A stretch of DNA of 33,296 nucleotides from Gracilibacillus boraciitolerans JCM 21714 (GTDB lineage: Bacteria; Bacillota; Bacilli; Bacillales; Amphibacillaceae). The first letter of the stretch is position 1. Every line of letters begins with the position of its first letter. The stretch is taken from NCBI RefSeq assembly GCF_000521485.1, contig NZ_BAVS01000034.1, positions 1 to 33,296 on the forward strand, in the 5' to 3' direction. This document shows, in pieces, positions 8,682 to 17,584 of the stretch. The notes beneath the pieces are model-generated. The model was not told the origin of the DNA. It made no database searches and saw only the letters and a program-made list of their open reading frames with translations. The translations under genes and the position numbers were made by a program.

Positions 8682-8867
8682 AATTCCTTATTCTAGATGG
8701 CTACTCTGACAACCAATCAATTGCTATCATTACCACAGCATTTCTTATGTTTTTTCAACTTTCATGGACTGGGCTCATTTCTTCCCATTTTATTTTCATT
8801 TACTACTGTATTTGGACCAGATTGCAGAATAGTTCCTACCGCCAATACCTTCTATTGCACGGGTTTC

Positions 8868-9020
8868 TCACATGCCATGTGATGGGTTATGCTTTTGGCG
8901 GGAATGGTTTTTATTTTTCACTTTATGCGATCCTGCTAATGGTTCACCGTAGGGCTGTTGTGCGCTTTTTGGTAAATCGGGTTGTTCCTGCTGTTTTGGT
9001 CCTTTATGATTTTTGGTCAT
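8868..9020 (-). CDS. sspP: Small acid-soluble spore protein P
   Basis: The 50-residue product reads [20 protein letters not shown], then [14 protein letters not shown] and [11 protein letters not shown]. This matches the SspP (CotL) pattern [20 protein letters not shown] and its length. It is packed in the spore core and made in the forespore under SigG control in Bacillus. The ATG at 9020 follows GGAGGTTGAATAAAC. Its presence shows that the organism is, or recently was, a spore former. A plus-strand open frame over the same bases is a shadow. Confidence 0.9.
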   Translation of the reverse strand: MTKNHKGPKQQEQPDLPKSAQQPYGEPLAGSHKVKNKNHSRQKHNPSHGM

Positions 9021-9043
9021 GTTTATTCAACCTCCATGATTAG

Positions 9044-9302
9044 TTATTTTATTAGAGCATACTTTATAAAGGTGTTTTCATCCTCAATTAAGCTGCACAC
9101 ACCACATTGTATTCTCCTGTCAGGGCCGTTATATGCGACATGAAAGGATTCTAACGGGTCCTGTTCGTAATTATTGATCACTTCTCCAGTAGTTGTGTTT
9201 AATTTTACGGGTTTGGCAACTTGTTCAATTACATTAAAACGTGAACGGTTTGTTTTACATTTAGGGCACTGATAAGGCTGATTCGAATAAAACCCCCTCC
9301 AT
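9044..9302 (-). pseudogene. Small zinc-ribbon protein, start disrupted
   Basis: About 80 residues are readable: a [18 protein letters not shown] segment, then [20 protein letters not shown], then [17 protein letters not shown] and TAA at 9044-9046. Two CxxC pairs (CPKC, CGVC) imply a zinc ribbon. I do not recognise the family. No ATG opens this frame. An ATG at 9302 would be in frame only if the C5 run 9293-9297 were C4 (giving [12 protein letters not shown]), which matches the one-base expansions seen elsewhere. Alternatively the GGAGGGGG there is a ribosome binding site and the start codon has been lost. It lies 24 bases upstream of sspP on the same strand. Confidence 0.5.
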
Positions 9303-9362
9303 GGTTATGTTGTTATTTGTAAGCGTATTGCTACAGAAGTTTGATTGGTACTTACCATTTAT

Positions 9363-9512
9363 CACGGCGTAACCGTTCGTAAAACCCCGACTTCAAGATT
9401 GGAACATAAGCAATGAAGCAAAGTGGAGGATAAACGGACGGTAAACATCCTGATAAGTTTCGCTAACAATCAGTGGGATTCAAAAACTCCCACTGATGCA
9501 GTCTCACTTTAT
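9363..9512. mobile_element. Mini-IS200/IS605-like element, copy 1 (150 bp)
   Basis: A 150-bp segment between two TTTAT pentanucleotides (9358-9362 and 9508-9512) is nearly identical to 24571-24726. It contains CCGTTCGT...ACGGACGG as a long-range inverted pair, CCCCGACTT...AAGTGGAGG as an inner stem, and near the right end ATCAGTGGGATT/ACTCCCACTGAT as a subterminal palindrome. This resembles the right end (omega-RNA region) of IS200/IS605-family tnpB elements without any transposase gene. Such palindrome-ended miniatures are moved in trans by TnpA. The family assignment is by pattern only. Confidence 0.6.
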
Positions 9513-9763
9513 TTTCTCTGATTCCTGCTAAATTATACGAAGCCGTAGACCTTTTTTGTTAAAAGGTGATACACCGTGCAAATAGTCGGATATTTATAAT
9601 TTTTAATCGGTTAATTATAATAAAAATATTTAAAAACTAGCTTAGACTAATAATAAACCAAATCGCTGAAATCCGTTTCATTGTGAAATAATGAAATCGG
9701 TTTAAATATACAGTTTGGAGAAGGCAATCATAATAATGACATCCTAAATAGAAAGGTGATTTT

Positions 9764-11118
9764 ATGGATAATTATTTTTGTTTAAATAAAGGTACCTCAA
9801 TTAAATCGAACTTAGACTCAAAGCCTATCTTAAACGGTATCAAGATTCTTAGACGCGATTTAGACAAGAAGTTTACCCTAAAGGAGACGATTGATAATCA
9901 GATTAGATTAGTAAAAGATAACGTGCTGTCAGAAGAGGAATATCGAATGGTGGTAGTATCTACAGACATTATAGAAGTACGAGCATCAGATGATCTTGGA
10001 TTTATCTATGGTTTGCTTTTTATAAGTAGTTACTTTCTGGATATAAAGCCTTTTTGGTTCTGGATGGATCAGGGGGGGATTAAACAAACCGAAAAAATTG
10101 AAGTTCCTGTTAAATCCTATTTTTCCCTAAAAAAAGCAGTTAAATACAGAGGCTGGTTTATCAATGATGAGGTATTGATCGATTATGTGACAAAGCAAAA
10201 TGATTCTGATGAATTTTGGGAAATGACCTTTGAAGCATTACTTCGATGTGACCGAATACTTTGATGCTGCTGAGGGTGTTGCAGAATGTTTTGCAGAATA
10301 CACTAATGCTACGATTAAATACTTAGAACATGAAGATGACCATGCCGGCGAGCAGTTTTATAATTATGGTGTAAGAGTTTTAGCAAGTCAATGGATGGAA
10401 AATGAACAGAATATAGCAACCCATTTTACCTGGGCGACAGGAAATATCGCGTTTAACAAACAAGTGGAATATTTTAAAGAAATTTGTCAAAAAGGTTTAA
10501 AGTCATTTGCCAGATTATATGAAACATGCGAAAAGGTTAGTAAGACACTGACAGATGAGCAAAAGTTGTTGCTTGATTCCACTATCTATTTACAAACAAA
10601 AATCCACTTATTTTGTATCTAGGGTGTGTTAGAATTTTGTGAAGCATATGAATACTATAATGACAAAAAATATATGAGTGCTTTTTTAAAAGCAGGTCAT
10701 GCTTCTGGAAAATTCGCACAAGCCAATACAGAGATGAGAAATAGTGAGTATGGGATTTGGGAAGGTTTCTATGTGAATGACTGCTTAAATAATACTAAGT
10801 TTACGGCCTATTTATTAATAAAACTCATGGGTTATATCCGTGTGATAGGAGAAGGTCCAAGATACTTTTACTGGCAAAGAGAGCTACTGTATTCTGAAGA
10901 AGACAGAAAAATCATGTTACTGACTAATACACAGAATCACTTAACGGATGAAGAATTGTTTATATTATTAAATGAAGAGAATAAGAGTTGGACAGAGGTA
11001 AATACGGATAGGTTATCTTAATAGCTATAAGTATTTTAAAAATGAACTTGTTCTCGAACATGCAAATGTCATTGTTGATTATTGGACTAGAGAGTTGTCC
11101 TTTGATATAGAATTCTAA
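9764..11118 (+). pseudogene. Glycoside hydrolase family 115 (alpha-glucuronidase) remnant
   Basis: GH115 enzymes release glucuronic acid from xylan side chains and normally exceed 800 residues. Here an N-terminal part (MDNYFCLNKGTSIKSNL to KYRGWFINDEVLIDYV and FEALLRC, 9764-10260) is joined directly to C-terminal helical sequence (FDVTEYFDAAEGVAECFAEY, then EYGIWEGFYVNDCLNNTK). The catalytic middle is missing, with the junction near 10250. Further frame breaks occur near 10618 and near 11012; the tail ends VIVDYWTRELSFDIEF with TAA at 11116-11118. A G7 tract at 10072-10078 encodes QGGIK. The start follows AAAGGTGAT. It is certainly non-functional, since the internal deletion is too large to be a sequencing error. 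Confidence 0.7.
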
Positions 11119-11197
11119 AAAAGTTGCTACAGATTATTTATGAATGTAGGTATATGTGTAATATGTTACGGTTGCTGTTGATTTGAGGAGGTACTTT

Positions 11198-11503
11198 ATG
11201 ACACTATTAAGATGTAATGTGTGTAAACATCAATTTGGCTGGAAAATAATCTATAGATCACTATGGTTTTCTTTTAGGACAATACAATGCAGTGAGTGTG
11301 GTACAAAGCATGATGTGGCTTCACGATCTAGACATATATCTATGCTTCTGCTTATACCGATGCTGTTATTAGGTTGGGTATTAAATAATTTTATTTCATT
11401 CAATCCTGTATCGATGGTTGTTGGACTAGTGTTAATTCTTCTTTTCGGTGTTGTTATTTCGTTATTTTTACCATATTTAGTAAAATATAGCTCGGATATA
11501 TGA
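11198..11503 (+). CDS. Small membrane protein with CxxC-(20)-CxxC motif
   Basis: The 101-residue product has CNVC near residue 5 and CSEC about 25 residues later, then two membrane helices (MLLLIPMLLLGWVLNNFISF and VSMVVGLVLILLFGVVISLF). This fits the TIGR04104 family (cxxc_20_cxxc; zinc-binding membrane proteins of unknown role in Bacilli). The ATG at 11198 follows GAGGAGG at 7 bases; an upstream in-frame start at 11183 overlaps that site and is rejected. Confidence 0.8.
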   Translation: MTLLRCNVCKHQFGWKIIYRSLWFSFRTIQCSECGTKHDVASRSRHISMLLLIPMLLLGWVLNNFISFNPVSMVVGLVLILLFGVVISLFLPYLVKYSSDI

Positions 11504-11562
11504 GAGGAATCAATAGACCACTTATTTACAGTGGATTTTTATGTTCATCTGGATCGCTTTCT

Positions 11563-11592
11563 TAAAAAAAAGCAGCTAAGAAAGCTGCTTTT
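11563..11592 (-). terminator. Terminator of the 11600-11767 gene
   Basis: On the minus strand AAAAGCAGCT and AGCTGCTTTT are perfect inverses around a 5-base loop. The stem is followed by a T run (A run 11563-11570 on the plus strand). Confidence 0.8.
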
Positions 11593-11599
11593 AGATGAC

Positions 11600-11767
11600 C
11601 TATCTTTTAAGGTTAGGATTTTCCTGTTTAGCTTCTTTTACTCTAGGTTTTCGATATCCACCAGCAATATCTGCTTTTTTGAATTCTTTTGCATATATAA
11701 CTTCCTGAGCGGCTGATGGTTCGTTCCCACTTCCTCCTATAGGTTGATACTGTGCTTTTCTTGACAT
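11600..11767 (-). CDS. Small YfhE-like protein (55 aa)
   Basis: The product reads MSRKAQYQPIGGSGNEPSAA, then QEVIYAKEFKKADIAGGYRK and a basic tail to LKR. The core QEV-Y-EFKKAD resembles the short YfhE family of Bacillus, whose function is unknown. The ATG at 11767 follows AGAAGGATG. A terminator lies 8 bases past the stop, so it is a complete monocistronic gene despite its size. Confidence 0.65.
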   Translation of the reverse strand: MSRKAQYQPIGGSGNEPSAAQEVIYAKEFKKADIAGGYRKPRVKEAKQENPNLKR

Positions 11768-12011
11768 AGTGCTCATCCTTCTATTGGAATTGGGTTATAT
11801 ATTTTTTTTACCCTTTGTCTCTTATTGATAAACATAGGCTTAAAGAGTATATGTTTAATGGTCTGCAGTAACGCTTTCTCTTAACATTCAATACTAGTAA
11901 ATACCTATAATCAATCTGAATCTATTATAGGTGAATTGCTCATATTTCATTTTAAATATGGGAATACAGTTCCACTTTGATTATGCCTCTATATGAAATG
12001 TATCGCAAAAG

Positions 12012-12046
12012 ATTAAAAAAAGATTAAGGAGTCATCCTTAATCTTC
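12012..12046 (-). terminator. Terminator downstream of the lipase-effector gene
   Basis: GATTAAGGA and TCCTTAATC pair around a 4-base loop on the minus strand and are followed by seven Ts. A second weaker stem (GGAGGG...CCCTCC) lies between it and the stop at 12119. No small helical partner gene (as in the S. aureus tslA locus) is visible between stop and terminator. Confidence 0.8.
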
Positions 12047-12118
12047 GAATTTCACAAACTATTAGGGGGAGGGTTTTTCAGTTTCCCTCCAGTAGCTCTG
12101 TAGCCATAAAAGTTTCTA

Positions 12119-14218
12119 CTAATATAAGGTTCCCAGCTCCACCTGTTCACTTAACAGTTTGTAATTTTTATCAATCTCTTCGCCATTTAGAAGAAGTTCA
12201 TCAATGGCTTTCGCTTTTTCATTTGCTAATTGCGTATTGATATCGTTGAATAAGATATCTGTTTCCTTTAATAAGGCTAAGGCTGCGTGATTATATAAAT
12301 AAACCTCATGATAGCGATAATTGTCAAAAATGGCATGTTCGATATACGGACGGAATCGATCTAAGATCGCTGGTAGTCTCAGTTGCAAACGTTGCAATCC
12401 ATCACGGATTCCTTCCACTCTTGATGCCAGTGTATCAACCGGTTCCATCACATTGTTGACAGCACCATGCACTTTTTCGTCGAAGTTGGAAAAGGCCGCA
12501 ATAAATTTTCCGGGCAATGAAACGGTAAAGTACAGATGGGGGGGAGCCATCTTAACTGCAGCCGATATGCTTTCTAAGGTATGTTCTATTGTTAAGGTAA
12601 GCTGATGTAATAGATGTACGACAGGTATAATTAAACTATTAACATTTACTTTTAAAAGTTGAAACGATGCATCCAATTGTATCTCTTTTATAAGCATTCT
12701 ACTTTTTAAATAGGGTGATGTTTCTAAGGTGGTTCTTTCTGAAAGAGGTGCGATGGATGGGTTGGAAGTAATGTCTTGTTTTCTTGTGATAGCTTCCGCA
12801 ATGGAAAGATCTGTTGCCGCAAACTGATTGCCTGTTTCGTGCACTTGCCTTTTAAATCGATTGATTTGTTGGTGAAGCCTTTCCGTATTGATCTCCACTA
12901 TTTCAAAATGGGCGTTCATTTTCTCCACTACCGTGTCATACCATTGTTCGGCACCAGCCTGAAAGCCTGCATGCAGTAATTGAGGTATGATTTCGGTTAT
13001 AATATATCGGAATTGCTCTGTTAACTCATCTATGTTGTTTTCTATATTGTTTAATTGTCGCCTGGCTTCTGCAACTAACGAAGACACATTGATATCTCTC
13101 TTTGTGAGGAATTCCAGTACTTCCACTGGTGGAGAGTTTAAGAGAATGTTCAGATATTGTGCTTTTTGTTCTATTTGATTGAGGACGGAATGCCAATATC
13201 GCAATTCTGACTTGAGCATGTTGCCCATCCAAGTAATATCTTCAAATACTGCATCTCCTATTTCTTCCACTACTAGATCATCAAAGGCTTCTTGCATTGT
13301 AGTAATTCTTTTCTTTCTTTTTGCTCGTTCCGCTATAATTATTTCCATGGCATTACCTAGATATTGTTTTACTTTTGCTAAACGACCGATAACGGCATTT
13401 TCCAGACCATTTGCCAGCACTTCTAATGCTTCAGGTGTGATGTCAATTGGGTGATGGTCGCCCCCCCCGTAAAGCGGTTTACCTGTCCAGATGCTTGTCA
13501 CGATATGTTCATCTGCATCGATAAATATTTTTCCTGAACCAGGGCCACCTTCAGGTCGGATTTCATAATATTGGCCGTTGGTATCCCGTAAATAGCCGGT
13601 ATGGTTACTGGCAATGGTACTGAAAGGACCTGCTCCAGATGGTATGCCGTTATGTATTTCATGCTTGGCACCTGGAATGCGGTCATCAAGTCCTAAACTA
13701 ATCAGTGAACCAGTTAAAATATCATATTCACCGAAGTAATTCGTGATATTCGGATAATCTTTATCTGACTCAACTTGGTGTTTCGGGAGAAGAGCTGGAT
13801 TATATGTAACTGTTCGAACTTCAGGGTATTCCACCCCCCCTATTCTATTGGCAAGTGCACCACCTAGGGAGTTGCCCGTTACAGAATCGACTCCGTATTT
13901 TTTATCCATTTCTTCATAATATAATTTTGCTGCTTCTAACTGTGGAACATTTGTATCGCTTAATAAAAAGATGTCTGTTTTAACGTCTTCTAGTTGTTTA
14001 ACATCAGTTCCGACGAAAACTACGGTGAAATCAAAAGTGTCCAGATTTTGAACCGTAAAAGCATCTAAGCCTGTTGGATTATTATAATTGTCATTAACTA
14101 CTTCATATTCATTACCGTTCACCTCGATAATATCATCTGCTTCATGCTTAAGATAAGCACGATATCCTGCTAATTCCACTAAATCAGTATCTGAACTATT
14201 CATCTTGTAACTTACCAT
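12119..14218 (-). CDS. TslA-like type VII-secreted lipase effector (reversed LXG architecture)
   Basis: The 699-residue protein has an N-terminal alpha/beta-hydrolase lipase domain (about 1-280). Its nucleophile motif is G-N-S-L-G with Ser117 (VTGNSLGGALANR). Candidate acid and base are the Asp in GEYDILTG and the His in SNHTGYLRD. From about 280 to the end it is a long alpha-helical region (AMEIIIAERAKRKK, VAEARRQLNNIENNIDELTE, NTERLHQQINRF). Toxin-first, helical targeting domain last matches S. aureus TslA, a phospholipase exported by the type VIIb system. The directly upstream lipoprotein matches its immunity protein type. Start: ATG 14218 after AGGTGGG; an upstream in-frame GTG overlaps that site. 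Tracts at 12538-12544, 13461-13468 and 13834-13840 add Pro or Gly. At the last, the paralogue has RVGVEF where this has RIGGVEY. The secretion machinery is not in the window. Confidence 0.8.
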   Translation of the reverse strand: MVSYKMNSSDTDLVELAGYRAYLKHEADDIIEVNGNEYEVVNDNYNNPTGLDAFTVQNLDTFDFTVVFVGTDVKQLEDVKTDIFLLSDTNVPQLEAAKLYYEEMDKKYGVDSVTGNSLGGALANRIGGVEYPEVRTVTYNPALLPKHQVESDKDYPNITNYFGEYDILTGSLISLGLDDRIPGAKHEIHNGIPSGAGPFSTIASNHTGYLRDTNGQYYEIRPEGGPGSGKIFIDADEHIVTSIWTGKPLYGGGDHHPIDITPEALEVLANGLENAVIGRLAKVKQYLGNAMEIIIAERAKRKKRITTMQEAFDDLVVEEIGDAVFEDITWMGNMLKSELRYWHSVLNQIEQKAQYLNILLNSPPVEVLEFLTKRDINVSSLVAEARRQLNNIENNIDELTEQFRYIITEIIPQLLHAGFQAGAEQWYDTVVEKMNAHFEIVEINTERLHQQINRFKRQVHETGNQFAATDLSIAEAITRKQDITSNPSIAPLSERTTLETSPYLKSRMLIKEIQLDASFQLLKVNVNSLIIPVVHLLHQLTLTIEHTLESISAAVKMAPPHLYFTVSLPGKFIAAFSNFDEKVHGAVNNVMEPVDTLASRVEGIRDGLQRLQLRLPAILDRFRPYIEHAIFDNYRYHEVYLYNHAALALLKETDILFNDINTQLANEKAKAIDELLLNGEEIDKNYKLLSEQVELGTLY

Positions 14219-14240
14219 TTTATATCCCACCTAACTTATA

Positions 14241-15176
14241 CTATTCTTTAACAATGTCATTAGGATTCGCTCTTTTAAGCGAATTTTCTTTACTGCCACT
14301 TGCGGATTTTATATTAATATTATTATCATGCAAGCGTACGGAATAAAGACCTTTAGGTAAATTATCTGCTTGTTCTATTTTTTTAACTAAATAGTTGAAA
14401 GCTTCTTCGCTAGGTTCAACACCTTCTTCTTCCATGTATAACTTTATTGAAATTTTAATTTCATCTGGTTTTATGTTTTCCATATTAATCAGTTGTGACC
14501 AGTTTTCTTTGTCACGCCGAGGATTATCTAAATAATTCTCTAGTATTATTTCGAAGTTGTCTTTTTTTCGTATCGAAACAAAATAGTATTCATTGCTATA
14601 TCGATTGGCACCTATTGGAACAGCTTTTTTGTTAATACCTGTAACATTATACGCTTTTTTTACATCGTCAATTAAATCCGTTAAATTTTGAAATTCATTT
14701 TCATTTACCATACCATAAACACCAGCCATGATTGCCCTTTCAACTTGTCCGCTTTCAGTAAAAATATCGTTCATTCTTATCTCCTCTGTATTTTTGGAAA
14801 TGGGAATGATTGCATACGTATAGAAATGTGGTTTTCCAACTGACTCTACAAAGACTGTCGCCCCCCCGTCTACATTCCCAACGATGTTATGTACCTTCAC
14901 CTCTGTTTTATAATCTTCTTTAAAAAATGATTTGATTGCCTTTTCTATTTCTCTCCGATTTTCGTTTGCAATGCGGTCCGTTTCTTTTCCATTAGGTAAG
15001 GTATACTCTTCGCCGGTGTATTCTTGGACAGGAACATATAAGTCATCTGTTTCCTTTTTATCTATTTCTTCATTATCATTTTGATTACTTGGTGATACTT
15101 CACTCATCCAGTTACAGCCTCCTAATAGTAAAGCAGATAAAATTACAATAGCTATAATATTATTCTTATGGAGCAT
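14241..15176 (-). CDS. TilA-like immunity lipoprotein (DUF1672 type)
   Basis: The 311-residue lipoprotein has signal peptide MLHKNNIIAIVILSALLLGG and lipobox Cys21 (LGGC). An acidic linker follows, then a domain YVPVQEYTGEEYTLPNGKE, RIANENRREIEKAIKSFFK, HNIVGNVDG and HFYTYAIIPIS. This resembles DUF1672 lipoproteins, the TilA type that neutralises the TslA lipase outside the membrane. It precedes the TslA-like gene by 22 bases in one transcription unit, the arrangement expected of immunity followed by toxin. Start: ATG 15176, 6 bases after AAAGGAGG; an upstream in-frame ATG has no site. A C7 tract (14861-14867) gives VDGGATV, while the paralogue at 16.7 kb has VDGATV. This is direct evidence of one added Gly codon. 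Confidence 0.78.
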   Translation of the reverse strand: MLHKNNIIAIVILSALLLGGCNWMSEVSPSNQNDNEEIDKKETDDLYVPVQEYTGEEYTLPNGKETDRIANENRREIEKAIKSFFKEDYKTEVKVHNIVGNVDGGATVFVESVGKPHFYTYAIIPISKNTEEIRMNDIFTESGQVERAIMAGVYGMVNENEFQNLTDLIDDVKKAYNVTGINKKAVPIGANRYSNEYYFVSIRKKDNFEIILENYLDNPRRDKENWSQLINMENIKPDEIKISIKLYMEEEGVEPSEEAFNYLVKKIEQADNLPKGLYSVRLHDNNINIKSASGSKENSLKRANPNDIVKE

Positions 15177-15208
15177 GTGCTTCCTCCTTTTTTTGTTCTT
15201 CAATAAAT

Positions 15209-15237
15209 ATTATAGAAAAAAATGGTTATAAAACCAA
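15209..15237 (-). promoter_or_regulatory. Promoter of the intact lipoprotein/lipase module
   Basis: On the minus strand TTGGTT (15232-15237) and TATAAT (15209-15214) are 17 bases apart. The same arrangement and spacer (an ACCATTTTTTTC core) occurs upstream of the second module, so it is conserved between the duplicates. Confidence 0.6.
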
Positions 15238-15429
15238 TTGTTATCCATGATTATATGCGGAAATGAATCAAATGGTATAGATTAAGAGATGGAAAAAGAG
15301 GATTATAGGTATATTGGGGTAGTTGAGAGTTGACGGCCAATAACTAGCTATATTATAACTAATTGTATTTGGCATTTCTCAGTTCATTTCATTTAAAATG
15401 TAAGAATATAATGCGGCTATTTGTGATTG

Positions 15430-16141
15430 GGCATCTATTGAAAGTGTTCTGTTAACTCATCTGTTTAATTTTTCATGTTGTTTAACTGTTCGCCGAGTTT
15501 CTGCAACTGATAAAGAAACAATTATAACCTTTTGGTATTGAACGGACCTGGTCCAGATGGTATGCCATTATATGATGTTTCATGCTTTGCACCCGGAATA
15601 TGGTGTCATCAAGTCCTAAACTAATCAGTGAACCACTTAAAATATCATATTCACCAAAGTAATTTGTGATATTGTCATAATCTTTATCTGCCTCGACTTG
15701 ATGTTTCGGTAGAAGGGCAGGATTATAGGTGACCGTCCGAACGTGCGGGAATTCTACACCAACTCTGTTGGCGAGAGCACCACCTAGGGAGTTGCCCGTT
15801 ACAGAATCGACTCCGTATTTTTTATCCATTTCTTCATAATATAATTTTGCTGCTTCTAACTGTGGAACATTTGTATCGCTTAATAAAAAGATGTCTGTTT
15901 TAACGTCTTCTAGTTGTTTAACATCAGTTCCGACGAAAACTACGATATGCTCATTGTTATTGTTATCGAGGTTTTTTATCGTAATAGCGTTAAGGCCGGT
16001 TACTGTATCAGCTTTAATATTTTTCACCTCGTACCAACTATCATTTATATTAATCAAGTCAAATTTGTCATATCCTAAGTAAGCATGAAAACCTGCTAAT
16101 TCTACTAAATCTTTATCATGTGTATTATATTTTAATGTCAA
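15430..16141 (-). pseudogene. Second TslA-like effector, truncated
   Basis: The TTG start at 16141 follows AGAGGTGA. The first 180 or so residues parallel the intact copy, with the GNSLGG motif kept and a block from KQLEDVKTDIFL through DSVTGNSLGG identical. At about 15597-15606 a 2-base insertion shifts the frame after GLDDTI; the shifted lipase sequence (HNGIPSG-like) can still be followed for some 60 bases. It is then joined near 15535 to a short piece of the helical domain (SVAETRRTVKQ, compare LVAEARRQLNN), which ends by about 15430. More than 1 kb of helical region is therefore deleted. The first half is strikingly identical at DNA level to the intact gene (15781-15942 versus 13861-14022), suggesting gene conversion or recent duplication. 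Confidence 0.8.
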
Positions 16142-16160
16142 GCTCTTTCACCTCTTTCAT

Positions 16161-17038
16161 TTAGTGTTTAATTATACTGTCAATGGATAATGAATTATCT
16201 TTATCTCCAATTGCTTTTTCTTTAAGGATAAGGTTATCATGCAGTGAAATACCATAAATTCCTTTTGGTAGATTCTGATCACCTTCAATTTTTTGTATTA
16301 GTGCATCGAAAGCTTCTTTGCTTGGTTCTACATTTTCGTTCGCCATAAATAAAGTTATTGCTATCCTTATTGCTTCTGGTTCAATTTCTTTTACTTCTAA
16401 AAGTTCTTTCCACTCTTCAGAAGATCTATCGGGATTTTCAAAATAATACTCTAGGATATTCCTAAAAGGTTCGTCATCTCTTATTGCAGTAAAATAATAT
16501 TTCGTACTAAAACGGTTAGTACCTAATGGAATGGCAGTTTCATTTAAACCAGTTAAATTAAATTAGTTAAATTATCAAATTTATCTTTTTCAATAAGTCC
16601 ATAAATCCCCCCCGTCATAATAGCAGATTCTATTGCCATCTCTTGTGACCATACTTTCTCTTTTAGTACGATTTCCTTTTCCGTATCGATTGGTATAATT
16701 GCATAAGTGTAAAAATGCGGTTCCCCCCCAATGGATTCTACCATAACAGTCGCACCATCAACATTTCCAACGATATTATGTACTTTTACCTCTGTCTTAT
16801 ATTCTTCTTTAAAAAATGATTTGATTGCTTTTTCTATTTCTTCACGATTTTCGTTAGCGATACGGTCAGTTTTCTTTCCATTAGGTAATGTGTATTCCTC
16901 ACCTTTATACTCTTGGACAGGAACATAATAATCCTCTGTGTCAGTTGCAACATCGGATATTTCACTCATCCAATTACAACCGCCTAATAGTAAAGTAGAT
17001 AAAATTACAATAGTTAAATAATTATACTTATGGAGCAT
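16161..17038 (-). pseudogene. Second TilA-like lipoprotein, small deletion and frameshift
   Basis: The ATG at 17038 follows AAAGGAGG. The signal peptide MLHKYNYLTIVILSTLLLGG and lipobox Cys are intact, as is the domain to FDNLTNLI. There the frame meets stop codons. It resumes as LTGLNETAIPLGTNRF in another frame and continues to SIIKH with TAA at 16161-16163. Compared with the intact copy (LTDLIDDVKKAYNVTG), about eight codons are missing at a short direct repeat (AATTTAACT) near 16550-16565, suggesting slippage. C7 tracts at 16607-16613 (TGGIYG) and 16723-16729 (IGGEPHF; the other copy has VGKPHF) keep the frame. It ends 19 bases before the truncated effector. Confidence 0.8.
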
Positions 17039-17069
17039 GTGCTTCCTCCTTTTTTGTTCTTCAATATAT

Positions 17070-17098
17070 ATTATAGAAAAAAATGGTTTTAAATCCAA
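17070..17098 (-). promoter_or_regulatory. Promoter of the decayed lipoprotein/lipase module
   Basis: On the minus strand TTGGAT (17093-17098) and TATAAT (17070-17075) are 17 bases apart, with a spacer closely similar to that of the promoter at 15209-15237. Confidence 0.55.
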
Positions 17099-17584
17099 TT
17101 AATATCCATGATTATATTTAGATTTGAATCAAATGGACTTATATAGGGATATATGTCTGGTGGGATTTTGATGGACAATAACCGTTTATTATTACATACG
17201 TAAGAGAGTTCCCTTGTAATAAGTGAACTTTTGACTGTCGAATAAAATGGAAAAAGAAAACCACCTGTATAGTGAATAATAATAATGTGAGAGTAGAATT
17301 AGACCAATGAATAGCGACAGTTACAAGCCAACAGGCGAGATATGAATTTGATGTTGAAATTACACATTGGGAGGAAGCAAGCAGGTTTAGCATAACCTTC
17401 CGTTGTAAGATGTTCAACAATAATCACAGTGCCTTTTAAAGAGTTGTTATTAAAATTGGCTTGTTACATAATCAGGATTTAGCAAGAGTATTGATCACAA
17501 TAAAAATTTACAAAAAAGAAAGATTTGACTGACGAAGGTTTTAATATTATCGCAAATTACTGCTTTATTCTCAGCACCTAGTTC
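17099..17584. other. Debris without an intact gene
   Basis: No supported gene. Around 17288-17345, GAATTAGACCAATGAATAGC and ACAGGCGAGA resemble 22484-22540 (GAATTAGACCATCTAATAGC, ACAGGCGAGA). These are two fragments of one lost sequence. In one frame both read VELD-IA-V-QAR, so the ancestor was possibly a small coding gene. The rest is AT-rich and unassigned. Confidence 0.4.

Noticed and set aside
8747-9043. Plus-strand 98-residue open frame
   Set aside because: It lies antisense to sspP and to the flank of repeat copy B, has no ribosome binding site, and its product resembles no protein.
17139-17420. Minus-strand 93-residue open frame between the effector module and the methyltransferase fragment
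   Set aside because: Low-complexity product, no binding site, and the same DNA shows repeat-related debris on the other strand.
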